DNA of 64,000 bases from Phytopythium helicoides (taxonomy: Eukaryota > Oomycota > Peronosporomycetes > Pythiales > Pythiaceae): the NCBI GenBank assembly GCA_024867545.1, contig JANFNE010000003.1:310001-374000 (forward strand), given 5' to 3'. A program made the translations under genes and the position numbers. Below the pieces are notes generated by a model that was not told the DNA's origin, made no database searches, and saw only the letters and a list, made by a program, of their open reading frames with translations. Numbering within the stretch: position 1 is the stretch's first letter; every line of letters starts with the position of its first letter. Below are positions 31,001-42,323 of this stretch, piece by piece.

Positions 31001-34000
31001 CGACTGAGCAAACGCCTTTTGTCTCGCCATCATTGCCTCAATTGCACGCTGTTGGTGCAGCTTCTTGAGTTGAGCCTTGGACAGTCCCTTCTCGTTCAAA
31101 CTCGTCTCCTTCTTCTTCATCCCACTCCACACTCGGTTGTCAACGTACGAATGGATGATTGGGTCCAGCGCGCTAAGCTCTCGCAGGATCCAGTAAATCG
31201 TTGAGATTGTGGACTTGGATGTTTCTAGGTCGTTTTGTACTTGGTCTGTTGATAGCAAGACCAGCATTGACACGATACTGAGATCTTCGACCTCAGTGTT
31301 TGAGCTCTCGACACCGCCCTGGTCGCTACTGGAAGACACAAGCAGAAAAAAAGCAGGTCACTTAGCACACACACCTCATACCAAACACAAACGCCACGAA
31401 TGGATATACGTACTCGCTGCTCATTTGTATGTCCGATTCGCTCTCACCAAACTGACGCTTGACACGTTTCTTCCCTCGTGATGTGTCTTCCTCTTCTTCA
31501 AACGCCTCTGGGCCACACCTAAGCAAGGCTAGTGTCTGTCGTCGTTTCGATTCGGGCACGATCACTGCTGTCGTTAACGGAGGGGCTTGCAAAACCAACA
31601 CTATTAGGTTCACCAAGTGTAGTGCCCGAAGCACTACCATAACGTTTGTCCGCTTCCCGCCAGCACTCGACGCAGCAGAAGCACCAATGGTAGTTGTTGC
31701 GTCCTCCAAGATAACTCGCAAAAGCCCAAGTAGTGATCGTTCCAAAAGTAGTAGGCGAAGCACTTGCATTGATTCATGAGCAGGAGGGAGGGATGAGACC
31801 AACGGGATAGGTGGGTCTTCGACTCTCCAGGTTTTGAACAGCGCTTCCTGACGAGCGAATTGGGCCTTCTCGTGTCCTGACCGGCTGAGGTGGTAAAATG
31901 CTGGATCATATTCACGGAAAAACTCTTTCTTCAGCACGTACAATGCCGGCTCACCGCTGTCACCTTCGTGGTCTTCAAACTCGTCGGAAGTGCCACCCCC
32001 TATACCACGCTTGCTTTGCTCGTCCGCTACTTCAGCGAGAATGCGCTCGACGCGCGCCAAGTGCTGCTTTTTTGCTACTCCTCCGAAAGGAGTTTGCACG
32101 ACAAACGTGGTCTGATCTAAGAGTTCAGAGAGACGACAAGGTTGCTGGCTCAGTCGGTGCACAACTTCTCTGCGTAGAACCGTATCCTGAGCCTCGATGG
32201 CCTTGAGAGGAGGCATTAACTCCGACACTATCCAAATCAAATTCATAAGCGCCATCTCAAGCAGCGCCGTGAGCTTCTCGTCCGGAGCAGAAACCGAGAC
32301 AGATGAGGCAGATGACGATCTGTGACCGCCATGAGACGATCGCGACATTGCTCTCGATTCGTCGCCACTTTCAGAGTCGTTTCGACTGTCGAGCCAAGTG
32401 ATAATCCACTCAGCCAGCCCGAAGCGATCGAAGAAAATTGTCAAGAATTTGGAGAATCCAACGATGGGAGCGCTGATCTGGACGAGGAAAAGATCCAGAT
32501 CTCGCTGCTCGCTGCACCACGGAGGTGAAACGTAATTGATGTACTGGCGCTGCATATTTTGACCGTTGCGGATCCAGAGCCCGCAGTGAATTTGCGCGCA
32601 CAAAACCAGCGTGCGAAGCGGGTACTCCATCATGCCGTAAATCATCAGTTCTTGTTTGTCGTAGGTCCTCAATCCATTCGTCTCCAAACGCACGCTGCAA
32701 AGATGATCGGATGAGCTCGCCCCAATTGTTAATCCATGGTACTGCCACCTCACCACCAGCGCCAGCACTGGTACGTGAAGGTCCGTAATAGATTGCTTCC
32801 ATCAAGAAGCTTGAGACTTGGTTGTGAAGAGTATTGTGAAACGACACGGGCTGAGTACCAACGTCGAACTTCACAATCGTCTCCCGGCGAGGAAGCCCGG
32901 TGACCCATCCAAACGGCGGCGTGAATAACTGAAAGCGGTGCTCTGGGATGCCGAAACGATCAAGCTGCTCCCAGAAGCATGTCAACAGATTATGAAACAT
33001 TTTTTCCTTGTCACGGTCAGGGTCGGCGCCTTCGTGATATCGTAGGCCTCGAGCAAGCAGCGCTACAATTTTGCTCACACTGGAGTGAAAGCTGAAGGCA
33101 GTTAGCCATGTCTGCGTCTCGTACGTCACGTGCGCACGTCCTTCCTGAATACGCACTTGTGGGTCAAGGCCCTGGATCAAGTTCAATGCATCAAACCACT
33201 TGCCTGAGCAAATCCTTGCGAAGCAGGAAGCTCGCTGCACATGGACGTGATCCCAAGCACGTAGCTAAGGTTCTCTATCACGTAGTGATATCTCCGAAAC
33301 TTGAGTATTGGATGTTCGCAGTCTAGGGATTGCCATAGATTACTAGGAGATATGCCGCCACGGCCACTTCCCGCCAAGTGAAGGTGAGGTGCATGGCGTC
33401 CGCCGAAGCCTGGTATGGATCCTGTGATCGATCCAATCCCCCGCCCAGCATGAGTTCCGGCTGCTGCCAGTCCCTCAGAAAGCTGGGAGGCAGTCTGCTT
33501 TGCCAAGTCGAGTGCTGTGTTGATTGTATCCAGCAGCATCTCCAGTAGACCCATTCCAGCAAGGTGATTGACGATCGATGGTGTCGTCAGGATTTGGACA
33601 CCATATTGGAAAATGGACTCTTCCCGCGTACCAATCCCGCAGAAGTACTTGAGCATCATGCGGTTGTACACCTTCATGAAGACTATTGAAAACTTGAGCT
33701 TCGGGTCCTTGTCGCCTTGCAACTTGAGGTACAGCTCGTACAATTCTAGGGCGATATCTTTTCGGAAGTATGCGTCCGAGAGGAACATAGTGTGAATGGG
33801 CTCCTTGGCTTGGGCAAGTGCGTCCGGTGGGGAATCCGGAACTGCAAACAACTTATCGCAGAAGAGATCGTGAAGCGGCTTTGAGAGCGAGCAGATTCGC
33901 TTGATCCAACGCGCGACAGCAAGCATTACGTCCTCGTCATGGATATGCACATCATCTACCACGCAGACGTGCCAGCCCTCTATCTTGAGCTCTTGCATGA

Positions 34001-34988
34001 GCATCAAGGCGTGACGCAGCGCCAAATTCACGGACACCAACTCGGACCCATTTGAGTCGATCGCACGGACGAGGTCCTCAGCATGTGGGATATGCTTTTG
34101 GTTCAGCGATCGAATCAGGTCTTCATCAGAGTGGACGTCGTCATTGCAGACGCGCACATGGAACTGCCGCTCGTCGACGATGGGTGCCGAGTTTTCAGTG
34201 CTTCCAAACGTGAAAGAGGCCCCAAAGCTCCCGTGCTGCGCGTGCTCCTGCTGCAGCTGCGCACGGACCGCGTGCATCATCTGTCGCCCTCTGCTGTCCA
34301 CTCGTTCGGGGTCGAACACATGGATTGATCGCTTGGCCATCTCAGCAAAGAAGGCGACAATGGCTTCGAATAGCGCGTCGGCTACATTCACGAGCTCTTG
34401 AGGAAGCGGTATAGACCCAGTCGCACCGGTCGAGGCGCCGGTTGCGTTGTTGTTATTCCTCTGTCCATGGTAGACACAGAACCCCTCCGGCGCCCACGCC
34501 TCGCTGTCTCCACAGTCGCAGACGCCCCCAGGCGTCGTGCGGTGGAAAAACACGTCGTGGCCCTCATGGTTCCCGTTCTGAAAGCACTTGAGGCACAGCA
34601 CGCAGGTCTCATCCGCCTGGCACGTCTTGCAGTTGAACACAATGTCGTTGCGCTGGAAGAGGTATCCGCAGAGCACCTGGTTGGCGCTGCGCGGCTTGAA
34701 CCGCTCAAAGAACGCCTCGCTCTGGACCTCATCCGCTTCTGCGTCACCTGCGGTCGCGTGCGCCAGCAAGATCGCGTCCAGGAAGCCTCCGATCTCGTCC
34801 ACAGCCACGCCGCGTTTGGCGATGCTCGTCACGGCTGGGTTGATGCTCGGAATCGGCGGCGAACTGCCATCTCCGCGCCGCAGCAGCCGCAGCAGCTCGC
34901 CCAGCGCCCGCGCGTCGACCTCCGGGGCCGGCAGAGCGCGCACGAAGCGCCGGAACGCGGCCGCGTCGTCCAGCGGCGCGCGCTGCAT
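28023..34988 (-). CDS. UBR1/2-type N-degron E3 ubiquitin ligase, frame breaks
   Basis: A giant RING E3 (about 2,290 residues) that recognises destabilising N-termini. It starts at ATG 34988 (MQRAPLDDAAAFRRF). The UBR box is at residues ~107-175 (CGYLFQRNDIVFNC, CVLCLKCFQNGNHEGHDV, CDCGDSEAW). A ClpS-like region follows (FHVRVCNDDVHSDEDLI). The mid-domain has GKWFDALNLIQGLDPQVR. The RING-H2 has CIICSQKK, SLCGHAVHLHCW and CPLC. The C-terminal autoinhibitory-type domain has CGSGVGLFFLMRSSSVLLI and ends NRRTSDQYIRTNYY at 28023. One 85-nt intron (31413-31329, GTACGT to TTCCAG) is clear. Frame breaks near 33218, 32695, 29935, 29690, 29250, 28600 and 28090 look like one-base errors, since conserved sequence resumes at once each time. 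Confidence 0.85.
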
Positions 34989-35785
34989 GCTCCCGAGCGT
35001 GGGAACGGCCTTTCTCGGTCGAGAAAGATCGGATTTCGCCCGCGAGTGGCGCGTTCGACAGCGCGCAGACCCGCCGAGCGCTGCGACGGGGAGTTGGCGC
35101 GCGCGGAGCTCTGGGGCGTGCGCTGCGGGGGAGTCCGGCCGCGCTTCTCGCTCGAGGTCCCTCCCGCCCAGAGGTCTCTGGGCCTGGATGCGCGTTGGGC
35201 AGTCATGTGATGACTGCCAGTGTGCGCGGGAGTGAGGGTTGGTGTGGCGCACACCACCGCCGCGACTCGTGCGCGTCAGCAGATCACGTCGGTCGGATTG
35301 GTCCAAAAAAGGAAGTGGACGGAAACCTGCGGGAATTAGTAAAAGGAGTGTTCGTTAGTTTAAGCGTAGCATAATATGATCTTGAAACCTATTATAGTGG
35401 ATCTGATAGCTGATAAAGACTGTTGAAATGATATATATTAGATATGAGCTATCTGAGCGACTGACTGCCACGCCAATCACGCGACTTGAGGTGACTTGGT
35501 TGAACTGTGCATCAACCAGCGACGACGCCACGAGCTTTTTTCAAGAGGGAGTACGCACTGTAGCCACAAGGATTTGATGATCTGCCCGACATTCACGGCA
35601 GTTGGATGGAATTATCTTTTTGCGATGGAATGATTTGTGTGGGGGGCTCGCTGGTGAGATCGCACATACGCTTCTTGGTGACGACAGCATGACATCACCG
35701 CGGCAAAGACACGGCCCTCGGCATTTGACATCCATCGGTCACCCATGGGTGTCAAACGCCTAGTGAGTTCATCCTCCTTTCACTC
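34989..35785. other. Intergenic region, nothing seen
   Basis: About 800 bases between the UBR start codon (minus) and the 3' end of the broken kinase fragment (minus). The first 300 bases are GC-rich and are probably the UBR leader; an in-frame extension of UBR there is not protein-like. The rest is AT-rich without a gene. Confidence 0.4.
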
Positions 35786-36560
35786 TCACTCTTGACGCAC
35801 GTCACTGCATTCAAGCGCTTCCACATACTTGTCCCTCTGTCGATTCAACTCATAGTACCGCATCGTGGTGCCCGCGAGTGAGAGCAAGCTCTCGTCGGAG
35901 GAAAGCAACGCAGTCATGGCTGTTTCTGCGTCACCAACCAGCTCGGACAAACCCAGGAGACTGTTTTTATTGAGCGTACTGTCAACATTGCCGAGCATTA
36001 CCTCAATTCGGCCCCAAAGCTCAACGTACAAGGGTATCTCGCTTCGCGCACCTTGAATTTCTAGTAGGCGCTCACGTGCTGACGAAACAATCGCCGGAGC
36101 ACACTCCAAACTGATTGAAGCAAGCGGCATTGCAGCTTGCTCATACGCTAACCTTGCGAGCTCGTCGATCACAGACGAAATCTTGATTCGCTTTGACGGA
36201 TCGAGTGCACACATTCGCGTCACTAGATACCATTGCTCGTCGGAGGCAATTTCGGGGCGAAAAGGCAATGTGTCCTGTTTCGCGTGATATTTCACGGCAA
36301 TGTTGTCAAGATCTCCCCAAGGCAGACAAAAGTATGTCTCTTTTCCAGCCTTCACAGCTTCCATCACTCGCAACGCTTCAATCAAACACATACCCAAAGC
36401 TCGGCGTATTCACAGATGAATAAAGGGTTGCTGAAATGGCTAGCGCCGAAGAGCTGGATGGCATGAGGATGTCGGAATATGAACCGATTATCGACCTCGC
36501 GGTGGAACATGGTAAAATTCCCTCGCTCTCGTGGTTGAGTCTGCAGCATTTGCTGCAGCA
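35786..36560 (-). pseudogene. Truncated TKL kinase copy with internal deletion
   Basis: A fragment related to the second kinase domain and C-tail of the 19.5-kb gene. Reading down from ~36560 it begins at the equivalent of MFRREVDIWFTFRHPHVIQLFG (here FHREVDNRFIFRHPHAIQLFG) and continues to ICEYA. It then jumps directly to LGMCLIEALRVMEAV with loss of frame, skipping about 290 bases that would hold the catalytic loop and DFG. The remaining 203-codon frame (36397-35786) runs on to YELNRQRDKYVEALE, clearly matching the tail YALNRRLDKFLDAC of the intact gene. No glycine loop or start is seen upstream. It is a pseudogene; the downstream frame is long but cannot make a kinase. Confidence 0.8.
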
Positions 36561-36719
36561 GTTGAGCAAACTAATACTCTGATCCGATCTATTGCCGTGG
36601 ATTCTACAGTCCGTTCTGAGAGGCTAGCAATGATGAAACGTTGTTGTCATCGGGTGAAGCTTGGGCTTGTTTACTACCATCAAGTAGACCGTATCGGATC
36701 AAATCTTCGACGAGCGAAA

Positions 36720-37370
36720 CTAAACGAGCTCTACTAACGCTAGGGTGGCGAGTATTGCGAAAGTGAGCTGCAATGAGTGGTTCACCGATATGAACGAGCT
36801 GTTGTCGTCTGGACTGTTTTCTCCTGTAGCGCTGTGGTCGTAGTAAGAATCTCCAACCGTCTCTGAGCCACCTGCCCCACCTCTCGGTCTTGGCAGCATA
36901 TCACCAGAATCGTCATCAACAAACTGACCAGTCAAAGACGAGTCTGCGGACATATTCAGATCAAAGTCAAATGGCTTTGGTAGCTTCAATACCGGCCCAG
37001 CACTCGCGATCGACGCATTGACGTTCTCACTCGTAATAAAGTCCAGTAAAGTCTTGTTCTCGTTGCCATTCTGCCACTGCTCGAACGCTTCGAACGGGTT
37101 GTACATCCCCGGCTGCACGGTCGAGTCCATGGCTTCCGTCGTGCTAACCCCAGTCACGCTCGGCGTTTTCCGCTCTAAGGTCGACGGAGTGGGACTCGCA
37201 GTCGGCGTTGGATCCGGCTGCACAACCGCCACGAGAGCCTCGTCGGACTGGAAAACGCGCGGGTATCCGCCTGGCACCCAGCCCAGCAGCGGTCCAGTCT
37301 CCTGCAGGTCGAGCGAGCGCACCCGAGCGAGCAACAAGGAGGAAAGTAACGAAACAGCAACTCCAGCCAT
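36720..37370 (-). CDS. Secreted, probably GPI-anchored Ser/Thr-rich protein
   Basis: A 216-residue protein starting at ATG 37370; the frame is also open four codons upstream but only from TTG. An N-terminal signal peptide is visible (MAGVAVSLLSSLLLARVRS). The mature part is rich in Ser, Thr, Pro and Asp, with several N-glycosylation sequons (NKT, NAS, NMS, NSS, NHS). The C-terminus ends in a hydrophobic stretch (LTFAILATLALVELV) after a polar spacer, which is the pattern of a GPI-attachment signal. No fold is recognised. It is most likely a cell-surface or cell-wall protein; this is inferred from topology alone. Confidence 0.7.
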   Translation of the reverse strand: MAGVAVSLLSSLLLARVRSLDLQETGPLLGWVPGGYPRVFQSDEALVAVVQPDPTPTASPTPSTLERKTPSVTGVSTTEAMDSTVQPGMYNPFEAFEQWQNGNENKTLLDFITSENVNASIASAGPVLKLPKPFDFDLNMSADSSLTGQFVDDDSGDMLPRPRGGAGGSETVGDSYYDHSATGENSPDDNSSFISVNHSLQLTFAILATLALVELV

Positions 37371-37820
37371 GGGAAGCTTCAAGATTGAGCTTCAAGTGAT
37401 GATCAAGGCTTCAGCTCGACTGGAGATGTCGCTCGGAGCTGGGATATTGGGGAATGATCAATGAGAAACAGCATGGTTGACGCTGCTAAACAAGAAATAC
37501 GCACTGTCTTCTTGCTTCTCCAACCCACACCGGCTCGATTGCATGTTGAGGATCTTATTCTTGCAACGACAACAAGCTTCGACGTGTGAATCCTCATCAC
37601 CACGACACCTAAAGTACCAGCAGATTGAGAATTTTGTTGATCTCCATGATTCTATTCATTGCTCGTGCCATGAAAAAACTAGAGCAAGGCGACAGCAACG
37701 CTATAGAATTGAAAGCACCAACACCATGAGGCGATAGCAAACGGACAAATGCATTGGTTCCCATTACACGAAATCTTTGGGCCGACAGTCTCAAGCCACT
37801 GTCGCTTCACGACCGCTTGC
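37371..37820. other. Intergenic region
   Basis: About 450 bases between two minus-strand genes: promoter of the GPI-type protein and 3' flank of reductase copy 2. No other feature seen. Confidence 0.4.
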
Positions 37821-38890
37821 CTAGTTGACCTTGACGACGATCTTGCCGATGTTCTTGCGCGCGTACAGGTAGTCGATGGCGTCGGCGATCTGCTCGAGGC
37901 CCTCGAACTTGACGGGGTCCACGCCAGCCTTGAGCTTTCCCTCTTGGATGAGCTTCAGCAGGCGCTCAATGTGCGTCGCGTACTGCTCGCGGTAGTGGCC
38001 CGAGATGAAGCCGCGGATCGACGCTGACTTGAACAGCAGCTTGGGCACCAGCTCCTGCACCAGGTACTCGTGCTTGGGGCTGTCCTCCTTGTAGCCCGAG
38101 ATGCTGCCGAACGCGATCAAGCGCCCCTTGACAGCCAGGTTGTCCACGGCCGCACGCAGAATGTCACCGCCGACGGTCTCGAACACGAGGTCAACACCCT
38201 TCGGGTACTCCTTCTTCAGCACCTCACCAACGTCCTCCTTGTTGTAGTTGATCACACGGTCGCAGCCGATCGACTTGAGGTACTCTCCCTTCTCATCGGA
38301 GCTGGTGGTACCGATGACGTGGTTTCCGGCGAGCTTGGCAAGCTGGACGACGAACTGTCCGGTGCCACCAGCGGCAGCCGTGACCAGCACCGTTTCATTG
38401 CTCTTCATCTCGCCAACCTGCTCGAGCGCGATGGATCCAGAGCTGCCGCACACAATGAGCGGCAGGATGTCGGGCGTCGGCGCGGGCACCTTGATCACCA
38501 GCGGGAGGTCCACCTCGTTGTACTCTGCGAAGGCTCCGAGCTCTGTTCCAACAAAGCAGCGCATTAGCCTCCGTTGCATCAATCAACGTCGCCGATGAAG
38601 CACGTACTGCGGTAGGCGACGGCGTCTCCGACCTTGATGTCCTTGACGTTGGCGCCGACCTCCGTGACAACGCCGACGGCGTCCAGCCCGCTGCCGAACG
38701 GCGGCGGCAGCGGTCCCGTGTAGGCGCCGTTGGTGACGTTGATGTCGGTGGCGTTGATGCCCACGTAGTGGTTCTTGACGACGATCGAGTCGGGCGAGGC
38801 CGTCGGCAGCTCGGGCTTCTCGACGACCGCCGTGGCCTTGCGGAAGTCCGTCGACTTGGTGTGCACGTCCAGGCGCTTGTAGCTCGGCAT
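37821..38890 (-). CDS. PTGR3/ZADH2-like MDR reductase, copy 2
   Basis: 334 residues from exons 38890-38608 and 38542-37821. The 65-nt intron starts GTACGTGC and ends GGAACAG in phase 1, at the same codon as in copy 1. Landmarks: MPSYKRLDVHTKSTDFRKAT, VGINATDINVTNGAY, LVTAAAGGTGQFVVQLAKL, IGTTSSDEKGEYLKSIGCD, FETVGGDIL, and a C-terminal ARKNIGKIVVKVN. As in the other copies the Rossmann half is strongly conserved and the C-terminal quarter (here SISGYKEDSPKHEYLVQELV) varies, which is where substrate contacts of this family would be expected. It lies 3.4 kb upstream of the main cluster, with the BT1 transporter between. Confidence 0.87.
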
Positions 38891-40451
38891 CTTGCGGTAG
38901 GTTGGCGCCTGAGCTTGGGCTTGGGCTTGCGCTGGAGCTGGCGAGTTGAGGAATGAGCAGAGGCGCCCGCAACTGCCGCCGAGCCTTCAAGATCCGACCG
39001 CGTCACGCGTAGTCTCAACAAGTGTTCACGCTATTGGACGCTTTGGTTGAATGGGTAGTAATACCTAGTAAACTATTATAGGGTGATGACGTTTTTTATG
39101 GAGTGCATTTTAATAGTAGGCGGTTTGCAGGTTTCGGTGTCATTTTGCCTATCTGGCGGAGATGGAGGGGCGCTGGTTGAACGTCAACGTTAGCGTTTAC
39201 AACATCAACTCCACTTGTCGCCGCACTGCTCTCGGGCCACTTGCTATGGCTTCCTGCTGGAGCGTACTTGAGTCCGAATCGACCAACGCGAGTGTAGAGA
39301 CTGTTGTCTGCTATGAGGTGAGCGGCTGAAGGCTCGCAGAGGTTCGTTTTTGAATAGGCAAGTCGATGCTCTCGCGCTACTCTAAAAGCGAGTGCAAGCG
39401 CTGAAATCGTCGGCTATTGAGGAGATGTCAGTCGCCAAGGGGCAGAGAGCTGCTTCCCATTTCGGTGAGCGGCTGCAGATGTATTGAAGAGACCTCTGGT
39501 ATAATGACACGACGCTCAAACTTCAGCAAGAATCTGTTCATTGGAAAGTCGATGCAATGGATAGTTTAGGCTTGTATCCACTCATACGGCTCGAAGACAG
39601 TGTCATGACCCTCGAAAAGTCTAGAATCCTGTGCGCGTTGGAGAGTAGAAAATGCCACGTCAAGTCGACGTGACTTGCCTTTTTCCACCCGTCTACAGTT
39701 GCTTTGCTGATGACGGCAAATGCCAGGGGGCGAATCAATGAGCGCTCAACGTCAATTTATTGGTCAAAACCTCGTCTACGACGCAATCCACCGCCATTCC
39801 AGTCTCGCGCTCACGATGCTCCATCGCCACCTCGTGAGCTTTCGCCCATGTCATCAGTTTACTCGAATGATCTCATGCAGCTATACCTGCAGCTCCTTTG
39901 TTTTGCAAACTTCCGCGCGACTGGTTGGCCAAAGCCCAACGATTTCCTGTGGTGACAAATACTTGCCTGTCTGGCGAACCGCAGCGCTGTCCAAGGAATG
40001 AAAGCGGCTGAGAATTTTCGCCAGCACATTCGTTGCTGCAGCTCCACTGTGAACAACCATACACGCGTTTGAGCGGTGTCCTCGTCTAGGGCTCGAGGGT
40101 ACTCGCACGTCATCACGTTCAGCTCAAAATGTGGCAAGGACGGCTGTGGAACATGACCGTGTATAGAGAAACTGATTGCTCAGTGCTTCCTCCTGGTCCT
40201 GTGCTTGCGATTCTCCTGCAGCTTTACGAACGGCCCATTCGTGTGCATCTGCATTGTTGCACGTCATGCTGGCTATCGTCATGCTATATCGTCATGCTGT
40301 ACAAGATAGTTCTACACGCGGGACAGGACAGATCGTTCTCAGGTCGAGAGGTGGATGGAAAGCTTAGCGCTTACCATTTCTCCGACTTGCTCGCTCGACC
40401 TCGATTGCACTTCTCAATCGACGAATTGGTGAAGCAGCGACGTAAAGACTC
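38891..40451. other. Gene-poor stretch with one weak candidate exon
   Basis: About 1.56 kb, the longest unassigned stretch. It has no long frame on either strand. A 52-codon plus-strand frame from ATG 39162 (MEGRWLNVNVSVYNINS) has coding-like codon use and ends next to GTGAGCGG, which would be a good splice donor, but I find no matching second exon. Several short frames in 39700-40140 overlap one another on both strands and look random. No transposase or reverse-transcriptase motif is seen. Confidence 0.35.
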
Positions 40452-42149
40452 ATGGTGTCAGGCGGACTGCAGCTCGGACCACCTGAGCGGATCTCACTGC
40501 CAAGCCCAGTTAAGTCGGCGTACAGCGACTTGCGTTCCCCGGCGTTAGGAAACAGCGACGCAGATCGGGTTGACAGCGAATCAGGAATCGGCGCTCTGCG
40601 TGACGGGGACGTACCCCACTTGCTGTCGAAGGAGATTTTGGGGCTTCTGGCGCAGTATGCGGCAGTTGGACTTATGATGGGGACTCTCCCGAGCACCATC
40701 ACGCCATTCTTGAGCTACTATCTCAACATGGAGGGCCAAGCGACGACGTCTGCGCGCGCGCTGCTAGGCATCCCGTGGTCGCTCAAGGTTTTCGTCGGCA
40801 TTTGCTCGGACTGCTTCCCGATCGGAGGCTACCGGCGCCGATCGTACATGATGATCGGGTGGACTCTGTGCGGCATTTGCCTTTTGATTATGGGATTTAT
40901 GCCAGTTGGTCGACCATACTTCCCAGTCGCGTCGTGGCGCACGCTAAAGCCCCAGGACTTTACTTCCAAAGAAATCGCAGCCATCAATCACGCCGCGCCA
41001 GCTACAGGCGCCAAGTATATCGTCTTGATGATGCTTGCAACACTCGGATACCTCATCTCGGACGTTGCAGCGGATGGTCTTGTGGTCGAGTACGCTCAGC
41101 GAGAGCCGCTCTCGATCCGAGGACGCACCCAAACCGCAATTTACACTGTTCGGACACTTTTCAGCGCTTTCGGCAGTCTTCTCGTTGGTCTTGGACTCAG
41201 CTCGCCCCCGTATGGAGGAAGCTTCGAGTTTGGGGTGTCCTTCTCGGTCTGCATGTTGATCCTCGCATGCTTCATTCTTCCAATCGTTGGCATCACCTGG
41301 CACTGCGTGCAAGAAACACAGAATTTGCTGGGCTCGATGGACTTCAAATGCTATCTCAACCGCTTATGGAGTGCAATCCAGACACGTGCAGTGTACCAGG
41401 TCATTGCGTACAGCTTTTTCTCCGGTGTCCTCGGTGGTATCAGCTACGTTGCAGTTGATCCCGTCACCATGTACTGGGCTCGTGCATCAAGCTTCAATAT
41501 TTCTGTAGCTCAAATCGTGTCGTCTGCTATCACTGTCGCGACTTTGGTGTTCATGGGCAAGTATGGACTTCACTGGAATTGGCGAGTCGTGACTGTGACG
41601 ACGACTATAGCTGTCATTGCCGTGGACAGCGTCTGCACTTTGCTGACGGTCTGGGATGTCGTCCGCAATCAGTGGTTTTGGCTTGGACTGCCAATTGTGG
41701 AGGCTGTTCCTGCCGGCATCAGCTTCATTGTCGCTACCTACGTCGTGGTTGAGCTCGCAGATGAAGGCACGGAAGCAGCCATCTACGGTCTCATGACGAC
41801 GGTCAACAATCTTAGCAGCCCGTTCTCGGCGACGCTGACCAAAGTGATCAATGGCCCATTCAAAGTCGACAACACAGACGTGATGAACGATACGGCAGCA
41901 GTTCGCCGCGACGTTACCATCACCGTGTTAATCTCATACGCTTGCAAGCTCGGGTCTCTGTTTTTCCTGGTGTGGCTGCCACGTCAGAAGGCTGAGACAC
42001 AAGCGCTCAAGAAAACTGGAGGCAGTAGTGCGTGCATGGGTCGATTGACGCTAGCGTATTGCTGGTTCGCTCTCGTCTGGTCGATTTTGGTGAACCTCCT
42101 CGGCATTTTCGAGAGTACGCGGTGCCTCCCGATCACTGGTGGCTGCTGA
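40452..42149 (+). CDS. BT1 / folate-biopterin transporter family protein
   Basis: A 565-residue intronless membrane protein of the major-facilitator-like BT1 family, whose members move folate, pterins or related solutes. After a polar N-tail of ~60 residues it has about twelve hydrophobic segments. Family-like landmarks are the first segment (LAQYAAVGLMMGTLPSTITPF), the loop LLGIPWSLKVFVGICSDCFPIGGYRRRSYMMIGW (DxxPIxGxRRxxYM is the characteristic motif) and LGYLISDVAADGLVVEYAQRE. The C-terminus is a short tail rich in Gly and Cys. The start is the first ATG of the frame. Several such genes are usual in oomycetes; the substrate here is not readable. Confidence 0.88.
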   Translation: MVSGGLQLGPPERISLPSPVKSAYSDLRSPALGNSDADRVDSESGIGALRDGDVPHLLSKEILGLLAQYAAVGLMMGTLPSTITPFLSYYLNMEGQATTSARALLGIPWSLKVFVGICSDCFPIGGYRRRSYMMIGWTLCGICLLIMGFMPVGRPYFPVASWRTLKPQDFTSKEIAAINHAAPATGAKYIVLMMLATLGYLISDVAADGLVVEYAQREPLSIRGRTQTAIYTVRTLFSAFGSLLVGLGLSSPPYGGSFEFGVSFSVCMLILACFILPIVGITWHCVQETQNLLGSMDFKCYLNRLWSAIQTRAVYQVIAYSFFSGVLGGISYVAVDPVTMYWARASSFNISVAQIVSSAITVATLVFMGKYGLHWNWRVVTVTTTIAVIAVDSVCTLLTVWDVVRNQWFWLGLPIVEAVPAGISFIVATYVVVELADEGTEAAIYGLMTTVNNLSSPFSATLTKVINGPFKVDNTDVMNDTAAVRRDVTITVLISYACKLGSLFFLVWLPRQKAETQALKKTGGSSACMGRLTLAYCWFALVWSILVNLLGIFESTRCLPITGGC

Positions 42150-42323
42150 GAGTAACATCAGAGTCTACGATAGGTTGAGGATCAGGTGTCGTGGCAGTCG
42201 CCAATGCATGAAAGTGTAGCGATTTCACTCCAAACTCGTTGAATTTGCATTTGCACGTCGACTACGACGAGAGTCACTTCCTTGAACGATCCAGGGGGAA
42301 GAATCAGTCCACAGCTATAACGT

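Noticed and set aside
34989..35306. Upstream extension of the UBR ligase by about 106 codons
   Set aside because: The added part has no ATG start at its head, is Arg/Pro/Ser-rich and unlike any UBR N-terminus; the ATG at 34988 is better.
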